The position numbers and the translations under genes are program-made. The notes below the pieces were generated by a model that did not search any database, was not told the DNA's origin, and saw only the letters and a list, made by a program, of their open reading frames with translations. A stretch of 64,000 bases of DNA from Rhizodiscina lignyota (taxonomy: Eukaryota > Ascomycota > Dothideomycetes > Aulographales > Rhizodiscinaceae): contig ML978126.1 of the NCBI GenBank assembly GCA_010015805.1, positions 1,736,001 to 1,800,000 on the forward strand. Direction: 5' to 3'. Positions 43,013-56,220 of this stretch are shown here, piece after piece; within the stretch, counting starts at the first letter, position 1; each line of letters begins with the position of its first letter.

Positions 43013-43298
43013 ACGATGGGCTGACGACTTTTGCGGATTTCTTCTTTGCGAATGGTATCAAGGCAGTTATACCAACGAAACAACGGTGTGCAAAAGGAAT
43101 GGCTTTTCTCAATTCTAGCATTTGCGGAATGGCAATTGTTCTCCGTTAAGGACGTCTTCATTCATGCTACTCAGCTATCAAGTTTTGCCATGCCTTTGAA
43201 GCCAGAAACTTCGTGAAAGTCTATACCGCCAGTGATTCCAGGGATAGCTTCGCCTGGATATCAGTAAACGCCACCCCAAACGCCGTCGTGCAATGCAT

Positions 43299-44857
43299 TC
43301 ACTTCTTTCCGAAGCGCAGGAACTTCTTCAACTTCGCCTCCACGTCTCCACCGCCCGACTTAGGCTTCTGCTGCTGCTCAGACGCATTCCCTATCGCAGG
43401 AGCCTTGCCCTTAACATCTTCTGCTAATGCTGGTGCCTCTACCTTGATCTGTTGCGCTTGCTGCCTATACTGACTCTTCAGCACGGGCTTCTGTCTCGCC
43501 GCAACGCTCGCTTTATCATCCCAAGCGAAGTTCATCAGCACTCGTCCCTGCAGCTTTAAATCCGGGACGAGCCTCTCCTTCCCATCCCTCAGACTCGTTT
43601 GCAGTCCATTTGGTCCCAAATACCGCAGCACGAACGGCTCTCCTTCTGATTCCAGCATCTGCCTTATCTCGTCATAAAGACAGCTAGCGGGCTCCTGCGG
43701 CTTGAACGCCGCCAAGATGCTGGTCTGGTCGGGGAAGCGGACTCGTACTTGGACTTGCGCGACGGTCGCGAGTTTCTCATCTCTGGCTTTCTCTGCGGCG
43801 GCGAGCTCCGCGTCGGAGGGGAGGCGCTTGTTGCGGCTTTCGTTGTTGAGACGGGCTTGGTGGAGTTTGGCGTGATCGAGTGTGGGCTCGAAATCGGAGT
43901 CGTTGAAGGCGAAGCGCGGGTCTTGAGGTGATGGTGCGACTGGAGCGGCGAAAACAGTCATGGGGCGGGCGGTTGGGCTGGCTGTGGAGGCTTGAGGGGA
44001 TGTTGATGATGATGGTGCGGTAGTTGGCTCGTCATGCGCGCTTGTCTCTACTGTGTCTGAAGCTGAGATAGCTGGTACCGGATCTTGTACCTCTGGTACT
44101 GATGTATCCATAGCTTCATCCTGCTCCGACTGCTTCGAGCTCTCAGCCTCTCCGGCATTGACACTTGTCTGTTCACTCTCGTCCGCTTGAAAGTACCGTG
44201 ATATATCCGCCATCGCGTCCTCAAGCGGACTCCCACTGTTCTTGAAGTTTATCCTCAGCAGCGCGCTCCCACTATTCAGTCCAACCTGCGCCAAGCACTT
44301 CTGCAGATCCTCAAAAGTGCTCAGTTCGCGGTTCATGACTTGTATGACTGGCATCTCGTAGTTCAATCGGCCTGCTCCAGACTGGCCGCCATTTGTCTGT
44401 GGTACGCCTCGCTGTGTGAAGTTCAAGTTCCTGGCAGAGCCTGATGTGCTTCCGGCCGCACCGCTCTCGAAGCGACGGAGGATCTGCCAGAAGGATGTCG
44501 TGCTTGGGAACTTGTCTGTGAGGCGGACATTGTTCTCTGACGCTGGTAGTTGTAGAGCAACGTTGACGACGGTGGGAGAGCGAGAAGCTTGCACAAGTTC
44601 GAGTTGCGCGCCGGACGGGAGGCTCGAGAGGCGGTATGTAAGGGAGAGGTCGAGCGCTTTCTTGTTGTATCTAAGGTCTGTTAATTCTTCAACAGCGTGC
44701 ATTGTTCCCAGAAGACTCACTTCAGCCCGTATTGCTCTGGTCTAAGGCCAAGCTTCTTGCAGCCTTCCTCGAGGATATCATTCAAGTGTTTCCCCGGCGT
44801 GGTCTTGACAGTCGCCCGCCTGAAGCTCGAATCGATTATGACTACATGAGACGCCAT
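43299..44857 (-). CDS. UBX4: TUG/UBX-domain protein (ASPSCR1/Ubx4 type)
   Basis: Two exons, 44857-44721 and 44670-43299, give 502 residues with matching phase. The N-terminus is a TUG ubiquitin-like domain (MASHVVIIDSSFRRATVKT, ILEEGCKKLGL, NKKALDLSLTYRLSSLPSG). A disordered Ser/Thr/Pro-rich middle follows, and a UBX domain (VRVRFPDQTSILAAFKP to LRDGKERLVPDLKLQGRV). UBX proteins recruit the Cdc48/p97 ATPase; Ubx4 in yeast helps Cdc48 in ER-associated degradation. The UBX loop that contacts Cdc48, usually FPR, was not located with certainty. It is divergent from the thioredoxin-like gene. Confidence 0.9.
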
Positions 44858-45271
44858 ATTCTCCTAACAGTGTCGTAGATGCAAATAGCTGCAAATATCG
44901 TTCTCGACACAATCGTAATGTGGTAGTACTTGCAGGTGGGCGCGTGAGTTCGCTTGGCTTCGATGATTTTCCACACGTTTTGGTAAGCTAAGAAGGCGCC
45001 GGAGCAGGCGCACAGGATGCTCGATTCTCGATGAGTGATGTTCAGAGGGTAGGAAGGGAGAAGTCGCGTTGCCATCATTTGAAGGCGTGAAGTTGGATTT
45101 ATATTGACTCCGTCGGTCACCAAGGCAGCTGCCCCACACTAGGAGGGTAGCAACACTGACGTTGCTCGCCCGCCGCATTTCAAAGCCGCACAAGAACCTC
45201 GCCCCACCAATCCTCGAACGCGACCTTCGCGCATTCGACATCCACGATTTATTCTTCGACAGAGTATCAAC
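44858..45271. promoter_or_regulatory. Divergent promoter region (UBX4 / txl1)
   Basis: About 410 bases between divergent starts. Nothing specific was identified. Confidence 0.4.
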
Positions 45272-46393
45272 ATGTCGAAGACAGTCCTCATCAAGTCGCC
45301 TGACCAGTTTCGGTCCCTGCTTCAGTCTTCACGGATTGTCGTGGTTGACTGTATGTGTCCCCACCATGAGTAAACAACAACGCGCACAACTGCTAACTTC
45401 ACAGTCTACGCGGACTGGTGTGGGCCATGCAAAGCGATTGCGCCCATATTCGAGCAGCTGTCAGGCCAGCTATCGCGGAAGGACCAAATCACGTTCACTA
45501 AAGTCGACACCGAGGAGCAGAAGCAGCTTGCGCAGACCTTCGGCATCACGGCGTATGTGCCACACAATATTTCGGTAGTGTGTATGTGTTGGAATTGAGC
45601 TTGGCTAATATGTTCCTATGCTAGGCTACCGACCTTCCTTGTCTTCAAGAACGGAAGCGAAGTGGAAAGGATACAAAGCGCCAATGCAAAGGCACTCTCA
45701 GACGCAGTGAAGAAGCTTGCGGCGGAGGCTGGAGGCTCAAGTTCAGGCGGCTTCGGCGAGAGCAGCTCCAGCTCGGGAACATGGCGTGGAGCTGGTCTGC
45801 CTCGCGGTTACACTGATGTCACGGATGAAGTGGATGTGCGCGGCCTGGATCTGCTAAACGCCGACAGCTCGTTCGGAGAAGTCAGGACACTATTCAGCGG
45901 AGAGCAACCGAGCGCTGTCACTGGCAAGAGCAAGGCTGGCAGCTCCAACTCAAAGGCAGACTGGATAGAGAGTGACACGGACGAGCAGCTCATGCTCTTC
46001 ATCCCGTTCCAGTCAACCCTCAAAGTCCATACCGTCCAGATCACCTCCATCCCTCCGAAGAGCTCCGACGACGAGGAGATACCCATGCGGCCGCGAACTA
46101 TCAAGCTATACACCAACAGAGCGCACAATCTAGGCTTCGAAGAGGCGGATGACATCCCACCAACGCAGACAATCGAGCTCAGCGACGATGCGTGGGATGA
46201 GAAGACGGGCACTGCGAAGCTCGAGCTCCGCTTCGTCAAGTTCCAGAACGTCAGTTCGCTAGTCATGTTCGTTGTTGACGGAGACGGCGATGGAGAGAAG
46301 GTCAGGGTGGATCGCATACGGCTGATTGGCGAGTCGGGAAGCAAGAGGGAGATGGGCAAGCTCGAGAAGATTGGTGACGAGCAGGGCGAGTAG
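45272..46393 (+). CDS. txl1: Thioredoxin-like protein with PITH domain (TXNL1/Txl1)
   Basis: Three exons, 45272-45350, 45405-45552 and 45625-46393, give 331 residues with matching phases. The N-terminal thioredoxin domain has the active site WCGPC (C32, C35) in FYADWCGPCK and the cis-proline segment ALPTFLVFKNG. After a Ser/Gly-rich linker comes a PITH domain (DVRGLDLLNADS, DEQLMLFIPFQSTLKVHTVQ, LELRFVKFQNVSSLVMFV). Human TXNL1 and fission yeast Txl1 bind the 26S proteasome through PITH and act as disulfide reductases. The neighbour is another proteostasis gene (UBX4). Confidence 0.93.
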
Positions 46394-49300
46394 TGCTGCG
46401 AAAAGCTAGTGTACTGATGAGCGAGACAGATGTCCGCGGTATGCGCGCTAGAAAACGCCGGAAGCTGTCGCTCGCCAGTAAGTAGCTGCTTCGCGCTGGA
46501 GCTGGGTGGTTGCATCTCGGCGTTCTCAAGTTCATCGGAGGAGTGGGTTGGTTGGAGGTCAGCGGCGGCATTGAGAAACACGTTTCGCATATCACCAGCG
46601 AGCTGAGCTCGCTCCCAACAATAGACTTGAATTCAAGACGCAAAGCAATGGAAAAGCGCCAATCTTGTGGATGTCTGTTCCGCCACCTACCTGATCGCTA
46701 CCTCATGTGGAGAATCGGCAGCGAAATTGTTTGGTGGCAGAGTATGCAATATGTTCATTCTATGCCGCGCTTGACACTTGTGATATCACCATGGAATAAA
46801 GATGAACAAGCAACACGGGATACAAAGCGCGGAAAGCTGCACGAAGAAGAAAAGAAGATGTTGAGCTCGGATATCGAATTTTTGTAGGTCTGGAAATCTT
46901 GGCTCCGCCTTTCCTGTTTTGGGTTAGCGGGCTGCGGCTCTTGAAATTTTGACGCCGCACAACGACGACTTCCATCAATCAATGGCTGATGATGAGACAA
47001 GTTCAAAATATATGATAGGAAGAGGATGACCTGGCAAACCAGGCATGATCTCAGTGGAAACTGTCTGAGGCCTTTCTTTGCACTTGCTGCATTGTGCTGC
47101 AGTGCATTCTTTATACATCTCTTGTATCAGACGATCTCTTCGTATAATGCAGATATCAAATTCAAAGACAACTTCAACGACATGTTTCTTGTGCAAGCAA
47201 ATTTGCAGTGCTGATGACCAAGTCTTCAACTGAGATTGGACGCAATCATTTCGATCCTCGTAGATGCTGTAGCTTCATGAAATGGTGGTTGGAAAATTGA
47301 ACGAGACAATCTTAATATGCTAGAATAACCAACATCTCCAGCATCTAAAGATGATGGTGCATAGTAGTGTTATGAGAATACTACAGCTCTTCCAAGAGGC
47401 GCATTTGCTCTCGATCTTTTATAGAAGTCGCTAGAGACAAACTGCTTCCATTGTATGCTCTCTTTGCATGACCTGTTTTCACAAGATCTTTTAGCACAAT
47501 CCAGATACTAAAGTTTAACGGCATCTTCACATCTTCCACGAACTATGTCCTTTGCATACGGATATGCAGCGTTTATGTTGAAGTCCTCTACGCTTTTGGA
47601 AGTAGTTATTTCGATTTCGACACGCACTGAAATCTCACGAAAATGGTTACATCTTCAGACGAAAGAGATCGGAGGATAGGGTCAATGTACATTGATACCA
47701 TGGACATCTCCACCATTGAAACGACGATTGATAATAACAATATGAGCGTGCCACAGCTCGTTTAACAGGTTCATTTCCCTCAGTCTCCAAACAAAATCAC
47801 CAGAGACAAAGTTGTTTCCGACATCGCATCTCCCTTTGAGATTAACGTTAACCCCAACCCTACCCTAAAGTACGCTGTTTCTCTCGCCACGCGCCAGACC
47901 TACCTTTTCCTACATCAGGCAACACTTGTTTGCATTGTCATTGCCATTTTGTATCAAGCGCATTAAATTCCCTTTCTAACAAGCCGAGATTGTGATGCCC
48001 GGCCTCATGCGGCATATTTGTTTCGAGCCAGACCTCAAACGGCATGTCAGAGACGATGATTTGAAACATATCTCATGATCATGATGCAACGCTGCCAACG
48101 CCGCCAACGCGGCATTCAACAAAGCAATTGTCAATCTCCAGCAAATCATATGCGTATCCTTTCTGCATTGCATTTTCTGAAACGCCTCTGTCTCCACGAT
48201 GCGTGGCTCTGCCTAACGTCTAAGAAGTAGCGTCGAGCGGTCGCGGCCCGGGCCCGACGATGGGCATTGAACCGCTCAGGCCACAACCAGCCCGCGCAGC
48301 TCGGTTACACCGATCTTCTCAAAGCAACTGCTCTTTGGGACCCAGTCTGTTCCTGCGTTTCTCGCTTGACCTCATCGCGGCTCGCAGGTGACAATTCAGC
48401 CTGTTGCGTCAAGCGCGCCCAGGATCTTGAAACATGGTTTACGTTATCGCGATCCCGGTCCACGACGAGCGACGAGAGAGTCAGTCAGAGAAAGTCAACG
48501 CGTTGCGACGTGCAGTCTGCAGAGTAGGCTCTGCAAGAGATCGTCTTGCGCTTGTTCCACCACCTCCGAGGTGAATCAGACGTTACACGCTCCACTTCAC
48601 GCGTCTGCCTACCGAATTGCGAGGAAGTTCCGTGAGGGTCCGAATGCATTGAACGCTTCTCGCTTCGCCGCTTATGGTGTATTTTGGTGTGCATGACAAT
48701 GGGTTGCAAGGCAGCAGAAAAAGTCTATTAGCAAACGTGTATTATAGTAGGCCTTCTTCGGAAACGCATATGGCAGCGCGGGAGATCTTAATCTACGCGT
48801 CTATGCCGGACAATAGACACGAGAGTCACCTATAGCTTCAAGCAGTTACGTCTTTTTGGGCGAGTGGGGAATGGGACTCAATGGATGAACCCTGGAGGCA
48901 CGGCAGTCAGGTACAGTGGCCAGGGCAAGAAGTGCCGTGCCTTCTCTAGCAGGCTCTTCCAATAGTGCAAAGCTTCTAGCCCCCCATGACGCTGGGAGCC
49001 ATGGGTCATACTCAAAAGAGACTGATCGCTCCGAGCTTGGTATCATGGGCATCAAGCTTCGGGTGCAAGGATTGGGCATTCGAGAATGGATTCGAAGGTT
49101 GGGGCGAACTTTCGAAAAGTCGCTCAAGACCGAAGACTCAAGACTCAAGAGCAGATACCATGATCAACCACCGGGTCAGGGATCAAGGCGAGAGAGGGAC
49201 GGCTCGGGTGCGGCTCTAGTGGTGGAAAGTCCACTCTGAGCGTAGCAGTCTGCCGGCAGATTGACAAAAAGTCAAACAGACTGTCGCATGCGGTGCAGAA

Positions 49301-52300
49301 AGGAGTTTGATATCCGGAAGGAACGACGCTTGTGAAAGCAGAAAAGGAAGAGATGCGTTCGCAATTGTCTCCAGAGGCGAGAAAGGAAAGGCTGGGTCCA
49401 GTGGGACTCAAGACCGCACCAACTTTATGTTCTTAGCTCGACGGTTTGACGGTGCAGCTGGAACTCCCAGAGACTTGGGTCGGTCAAGCCAAAAGACGCA
49501 TCACGCAGGAACACAGGAGCATTTCACTCTGTTGGAGCAGGTGAACAATGCGTGCCGTCAGTGCCTTCACATGTGCTTGGCGAAATTTGGGGCTCCACGA
49601 GGTCCACAGATTCGAGGCCCGCCGGGCAGAGGATCACGATACGCATTGTGGCATGCCTGACGCATGATGGTTCGATAGGAAAAAAATTTGCCTCAAGCAG
49701 CTTCGTGAAGGCGTCGACGGCGGAAGCCATCGTTCACTTCCCCGGTGCCGAGCGAGCGGAAGAAGGCGACGCCAAACTCTTGAGCTCCGACCACGATTGG
49801 GCCCTGAGTTTAGCCCCAACGCGACGGAACTGCGGAGATGCTTCCACCGACGATTCAGTTGGTCCCAGGGTGCGGTTTCGGGCAGGTGGGTAAAAAGATT
49901 TTTTTCTTTGACTTTCTGTAGAAGTCGTTCGATGCTTTCTTTTGCTTTCTCGCGGCAGGCCCATGGGAGACGTGGTGCATCGGCTATGTAATGGCATGTT
50001 GACGATGAAGTCGTATTTCTGCGGGGTTCAGGTCTCTGAAACCTTCGTCGATGAGTTCCTGCATTGTTCCTGCATTAGGCCTCGAAAGACCTTCTGCACT
50101 CTGTGGGGAGCGAGCTGACAAGATCAGAGCGATAGGCTGATCGACAAACTCCACGATTGGCTTGATTCTAGCGCGCTGCTGCTGAGTCGTGACGAGTCGT
50201 GAAGGAAGCGGTAGCGGGCACCGCGGGCCTTTAGCCAGCCTTTTGGAGGCCCTGATGGGTTCTCGAATCCGTCTAGTCGATGACATGGGGACGGCTGAAT
50301 TGTGCACACGAAGGCCTGATAGTTGTGCATTGGCGAAGCAGCAAAGCGGCGAGGACGCCATTCCCAATTCTGACGGACGGCTTCACGGGTAGGCACGCAC
50401 CCATGCCGCGCCTTTCCCGTATAAGAGTTGCAGCCCTGCAGGCCCGAAATAGCAGCAGTGGAAATGATTTATGCCCGCCGCTCGCATGAATTTCAAGTGG
50501 AGGCGATTTTTTTTCCGCGAGACATTCCAAGACCGTAACGGCATCGACCGAAATATCGAACTTTAAAGAAAATTGAAAATAGGCATCGTTATTTGCCTAC
50601 CTACTTCGTTCGGTAGCGTGTCATCGGCATGGAATCAGGCGTGATACAGCTCCCGCGTGTCGTGTCGATAGACGAATGAAAGTCGTTGACACCTGAAACG
50701 TTGGCCCATGTCTGTTGCTGACGCGCCAGATGGGCGGTCGAACCGGGAAGGTGTGGGAAGTGGGACGGCCAGATTTTAGCTGACTTGTGTGTCTTTCTCT
50801 TACATATGAGAAGTTGATGGAGGGTCGCTACTGTGGGAGGCGACGGATGGGTCCCACGCGCTGTTTGAAAACCTTCCACCCCACATCGAGGAAGAATTCG
50901 CCGTGGTCAACGCGCGACCTCCTCGCACGGCAGGTCGACAGATCATCCCGATGTTCAGGTAGAGAAGTACCAGCAGCTGCAGAGAGGCGCGGACGAAAGT
51001 GGCATTGCGCATACAAATCCAGCCACGGTGTGACGGTACCTGCAGCGAGCGAAAAGGCATCTGCAGATTTCGAGGACCAATCTTTTCTCTCGCAATTTTG
51101 CCTCTTCAGCGTGCCGTGGACGGCTCAATAATATTGATGTGATGCGTGACAGGCTTTCATGCAACTCCCACTCGCATTCCATTTGCAACGGGCGCGTCGA
51201 AGGAAGGTGTCGTCCGGTTTCTGCCATTGCCACGACCAAGGTTCGCGCGTCCATGACGCCGCTCGCATGGCTTCTTGACTCGCCGACCTTGCAAGAGTCG
51301 ACTGACAACGGCGATCAGAAGAAAGTCATTTCTCCAGACTATTGTTCCAAATGCAGCGTCAGAGCGGCGGCAATCTTCTATCGATTGCGATAGGCCCGAA
51401 GAAGCAACGAGTGGTGGCACCCTTCCCCATGATCCACCAAGACGGAGCAGCCTCTAGGATTTGAGGGTCGACGAACTTCCGCATAGGGCACAGAATTACC
51501 CGAAAACGGTGTCAGAGCGGCAAAGCCCGACGCGGGCCTGAGCTGGACGGGACCGTATCGATTGCAATTGGTGTAGGGAAAGGGCCTGTAGCTGTGATAG
51601 CGGATGCGATAGGCAGCGTATCGATTGAAGCTGAGCAGGCTGATGGGCAGGCCCGCTGCATGATTCCGTCACATTGTGACATTCATAGCAGCAGCAGCAG
51701 CGAGCGCGAAGCAGAGCGGTTCTGGCCATTTTGCGTGTGGTTGGAGGGCATGCGGAGGCAACGCACTCGATACCTGGCGAATGCCGTACGAGAAGGTAAC
51801 GCTGCTGTCTCGTGTGGAGGGCAAGATACATGCACTGCCTCCAGCGTGAGTAGGCCTATTGGGCAGCTGGCGCGCCGGCGGTACGGATCTATACATGCTA
51901 GCTGGCCTTCTGCCGGCCTCTGTGGAAGATCGGAGCTGCACGACGGTGTCACTCTCGACTCTCGCGCGTCGACCAGACAGGCTTGCGTCCAGCTCGCAGG
52001 GCGTGCGAAAACGTGAGAGCGTGTCTCGATTGGGAGCGATGCAGCGTGCCGGGGTGGGATAGGTGGTGGCAGGATGTGCTGAGGTTGTGCCAGTTGTGCC
52101 TGTCAGCGCCTGCTGCTGCATGCGGCCATGAGACGGTCGCAATCTCGCGGCCAGCTGGCAAAGGTGCTCGCCTCTGCCTCGCCCTCAGTGGATGGGGCCG
52201 GACGAGCGCACCCAGCCAATGTGGGCGAGCGAGGCTCGCGTGGGCGAGGGCAGCATGGGCGAGCATCGAGTTGTGCCGCGCGTCTCGCTGCTCTTACCAC

Positions 52301-53082
52301 GCCCTCGCACTCGCTGCCACCACCCCCGTCCGCGCTGGCCGGGAGGCCCATGGCACAATGGGCCGTGTCGGCGGGCGAGTCATCTCATTTCATCACCGAA
52401 TAAAGTGGTGCATTAGTGCCGGGCGAGGGTTTGCAGGATGCGCATCGATCCTCTCGTTGGGCCCGCTGCTGCGCCTCGTCAGTCCTTCCCGGCGTCCCCC
52501 TCCCACCATAGTTAACCAATTCCACGCCGCGACCACCGCGTGCCTGGCCATCTTTTCTTCTTCAAGGCCATATCGTGTCTCGTCTCTCGCTGATCCTTTT
52601 TTACTTATCCACTGCCTTGTCCCATCACTCGTTTTGGTGCCTTTAAGCTTCTTCACACGCCTCGTCATCTTTCGTTCTAATCCCTCTTTCGCACGTTTCA
52701 TTTATTCCGGATAGCAGGTTGATCGATTGCTCTTTGTGCAACCTCGATCGATTGCTACCAGCCCTTCCTTTGGATATTTGCATCGAGATCCCTCGATCAC
52801 CACATACTAGTAGACAGCATACGGTAATCGTTGCTGTTGTCCAGTCGCTCTCTACAGCATCATCCCAGTACTCGACTATCCGTCCAGAAACCCTTTCTCG
52901 CCGTCCTTAACACGACCACGTTGTACCATACCACCTAGTAATACCACGACACGACCTCGTCGAAGCGAACAGACTTGCACCAACACTTGCAAGCATAACC
53001 CACTAACCTACACAGAACCAATTGGTGTGTACTCATCTTTACTCTTCATCCACGGACTGAACACCAACAATCACCCAACCTC
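46394..53082. other. 6.7-kb gene-poor region upstream of the Msn2/Seb1-type regulator
   Basis: No gene could be supported on either strand. Frames are short, overlap on opposite strands and show no domains. Near 47845 a short CCAACCCTACCCTAAAG resembles telomere repeat sequence but is only two units long. From about 48700 the sequence becomes GC-richer; near 52220-52280 a GTGGGCGAGC-type word recurs. From about 52500 a pyrimidine-rich stretch begins that is probably the long 5' leader of the zinc-finger gene. Non-coding transcripts are possible but not demonstrable here. Confidence 0.4.
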
Positions 53083-55043
53083 ATGGACGCCTGTACTGAC
53101 CCGCATCTTATGCAGCACTGGTCCATCGACTCTTCAACAATGGACGGTCAATACGCTGCACACCCAGCCCAGTTTGCTGGTCAAGCACCGTTTTTCTACT
53201 ACAACCCGGAGAACCAACACGACAACCGCCAACAGCAGCACTTCTCCCATCAAGCACATGGACACCACGGAATGCCATATGCGCATGAGCAGCATTATAT
53301 GCAGCCCGAGATGATGCCCATGTATGCTCCACAGATGCCGTACTCTAGGCCACAGTCGTCCCAGCAGCACCTTCAGCCGATGCCAGCGTACACGCCACAA
53401 CCGATGATGACACCAGTCGCTTCGCCTCAGCCAATGTATCAGAAGCCCACCATTCTGGTTCAGCAAGAGTCGCCATACCTGTTCCCTCTGGATACAGACT
53501 GCTACGCTCCGTCGACGCCGCCTCTTTCCAGCTCCGGAAGTGCCATCAGCAGCCCACCATCGACATGCGACATTCTGCCCACTCCAGTCTCCGGATTCCA
53601 CATGAAGACGGAGATGATCGAGGGTGTTAAGCAGGGCTGTGAAGGCGACGTATGCAGTGAGATTCTCTCCGGTGGCGACTTCACCGGCCCAACTTCACCA
53701 GCACTCACACCTGGTAAGTCCAAAATCCAATTTTTGCTGTGGTGAATGCATCGTGTGTTAAACACTTCGGCTACTACGGTTTTATCCGGCGTGCTGGTGT
53801 TGTGTTCGCGTCACGTTTTCTCGCGTTTTTTTTAAAGTTCTGCATGTGCCAGAAACGGACTAACGCGGCTGCAGTTTTCATCCAGCCGGCACCACTTGCC
53901 TCGCCAGCTCCGCGCCATGGCTCTTACCTTCTTTCCACCTCAGAGTGCCCGTCGCTCTCTCCCTCACCAGCGCCGATTTCCAAGCCCATCTCGTCGGAGC
54001 CCGAAGTCACCTTCTGCGATCCTCGAAACCTGACAGTTGCTTCAAACACTACACTTTGCCCAGGAGACGACGAGGAGCACCAGCTGCTAGTCAGGGGTGA
54101 AGCTTTCGCTAAACCTCAGGAGCAGCACAAGGCGCCAACACCCGCGGATTTCCTCGCAATTTCCGGCCTCCCCACTTTCGAGCCTCTTTTCGAGCTCGAC
54201 GCAGAAGACGAATTCTCTGGCCTCGTTCAATTCCCCACTACCGAGAACATCAACTTCCTCGGCAACAAGCGCCAGCGAACGGATTTGTTAACGGTAGTTT
54301 CTGAGGAAGATTCATTTGTCGACGAGAGCTTCAGCGACTTTGACGACGAACTCGCTACCACTGGCCTGCTCACACCTTGCGACACCGACGCCTCTTTCTC
54401 TGCTGACGATTCAATGACTGAAGCTTCCAAGCCAAAGAGGAGGTCAAGCAAGAAGAGCAACCGGTCTGACGAGAGCTTCGATTCTGACGAATTCATTATG
54501 GCTATGGCCGAGGCACAGGAAAACCAGAGTGCCAGCCAGGCTGCTACCCCATCCGGCAACCCCACTTCGGAACACGCTGTTGCATCCAGCTCGGACGATG
54601 CTGGCCAAACCTCAGCTACTACTCCGGTCAGCCGCCGTGGCCGCAAGCAGTCCTTGACTGAGGATCCATCCAAGACCTTCGTCTGCACTCTTTGCTCGCG
54701 CCGCTTCCGCCGTCAAGAGCATCTCAAGCGCCACTACCGCTCTCTCCACACTCGCGAAAAGCCATTCGAGTGCACCGACTGCGGCAAGAAGTTCTCTCGC
54801 AGCGACAACCTGTCTCAGCACCAGCGTACTCATGGCACTGGTTCGATCGTGATGGGCGTCTATGACGGCACTGAGCTTCGCACGCAGCAGGAGCAACTCG
54901 TCCCTGATGCACAGATCATGGGCCGTGTTCTCTTCGATGCTGCTGCCGCCGTCTCAAGTGGTTCATCAGTCAGCTCCATGTCAGACCGTGCCAGCCCCTC
55001 TTCCGACAAGAAGAACAAGAAGAGGAAGCGAGACAATGAGTAA
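53083..55043 (+). CDS. msnA: C2H2 stress-response transcription factor (Msn2/MsnA/Seb1 type)
   Basis: Two exons, 53083-53713 and 53875-55043, give 599 residues; the 161-base intron ends in gctgcag with matching phase. Two C2H2 fingers follow each other near residues 479-530: [20 protein letters not shown] and [19 protein letters not shown], the paired-finger arrangement of Msn2/Msn4 and of filamentous MsnA/Seb1, which bind the stress-response element AGGGG. The N-terminal 200 residues are Gln/Pro/Met-rich. Acidic Ser-rich segments with Phe ([13 protein letters not shown]) look like activation regions. The C-terminus ends in a Lys/Arg cluster. The long gene-free upstream region suits a highly regulated gene. 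Confidence 0.9.
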
Positions 55044-56220
55044 ATGCGTGGTGTTGTATGCACACATCGCTTTGGGCGTTTTATGGTGATGGAATTACAA
55101 AAGGGTTTATGAAGTTGCCTCGGGGCTTTACGAATCGACACGAAACCACAAAGCTTGCTGTTGTCATCACAGCATAGCTACAGTACATAATGCATACGTC
55201 GTCACGTTGGGAGGCTGGTCTAGAATGGCTCACTACAAATCAGGTTGTTGAATGCTTTCGGGAAATATGGCGTGCTTGCTGGAGAATGTGAAACCACTGA
55301 AAAGTTGCTTGGGCTTTTAACGGCTGTTCGGGCCAATTTCTTTCGCTGTACCAAACCTTCCACCATTTCCTTTGTCTTGCGCATTGCTTTTTGGGAGGGT
55401 AGGGTTTTGAGCTGCTTCGAGAGTGAGGTTGTTTCAATGTGGAGGCAGAGGCAGAGGTCTTATGGAAAGCAAAATCCACGAGGTCGATCACCTGGAGCCC
55501 GCGCGTCATTACCTTCTTCAACTGTGTTATAACTTGGCTTCTTTTTTAATGTTCCACCGGAACGCGCGCATTGTACAATTTCCCTTCGTGTATTCAGATA
55601 GGACCGACTGCGATTGTGCTGGCACTTAGCTTCAGGTAAACTTTATTCAGATTCGTTCAAATAATACGCTGTGCCAAATCTGCTCTAGTTCGTGATAATT
55701 GATACTGTGGGTGAATTTTAGAGAAGGGTTCGAGGTCGTCGTCGCAGTGGGTTGAAATTGGATGGCCGCCAGCTGCTGGGACAGCACCTTCACCCGGTGC
55801 GGAGTGAGTGTCAGTAGCCTCTGAGGTGAAGTTGAGACTGTCCTTCTTTTCTTCGAAGGTAAGATGAAGGTGGAGGCTCTCGAAAGCAGTGGTTTTCACC
55901 AATTTCAACTACGTACGAAATCGAATGGTTGCGTCTTTCGCGGGTGAACGTGATGGGATCACCGAAGCCAGAGGCACCCACATGGAGCTTTCTGGACGTC
56001 TGTAACCGCCTGCTCTACAGTAGCTGATCTGATATACGCCATCCTTGAGCTCCATCGTGATAAAGATCTAGCCAGTCATGACGTATATAGAGAAGTGGTT
56101 GCACTGTCATATGGTGTAGTTCTGCCATTACTCTTCCCGCCAAACAAACACAAACATCAAAACCCTCTCCTTCATCCACAACCCTTTCTGCTGTCACCTT
56201 ACACATTCCCACATTCGGAA
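55044..56220. other. Intergenic, with a weak minus-strand coding-like stretch
   Basis: Around 56000-55690 the minus strand has frames that read somewhat like protein (GASGFGDPITFTRERRNH, then a Ser/Pro-rich tail). There is no clear start or intron and no known family. The rest is 3' flank of msnA and promoter of DPH6. Confidence 0.3.

Noticed and set aside
44842-45241. Minus-strand frames between UBX4 and txl1
   Set aside because: They overlap the divergent promoter and lack any recognisable domain.
47840-47875. CCAACCCTACCCTAAAG resembling telomere repeats
   Set aside because: Only about two degenerate units, too short to call an interstitial telomere sequence.
48230-48300. GC-rich stem-like sequence that might be a tRNA
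   Set aside because: No cloverleaf with T-loop GGTTCGA pattern and no credible anticodon arm could be folded by eye.
48720-52700. Many open frames of 60-240 codons on both strands
   Set aside because: High GC keeps frames open by chance; they overlap on opposite strands and none shows a family motif or intron structure.
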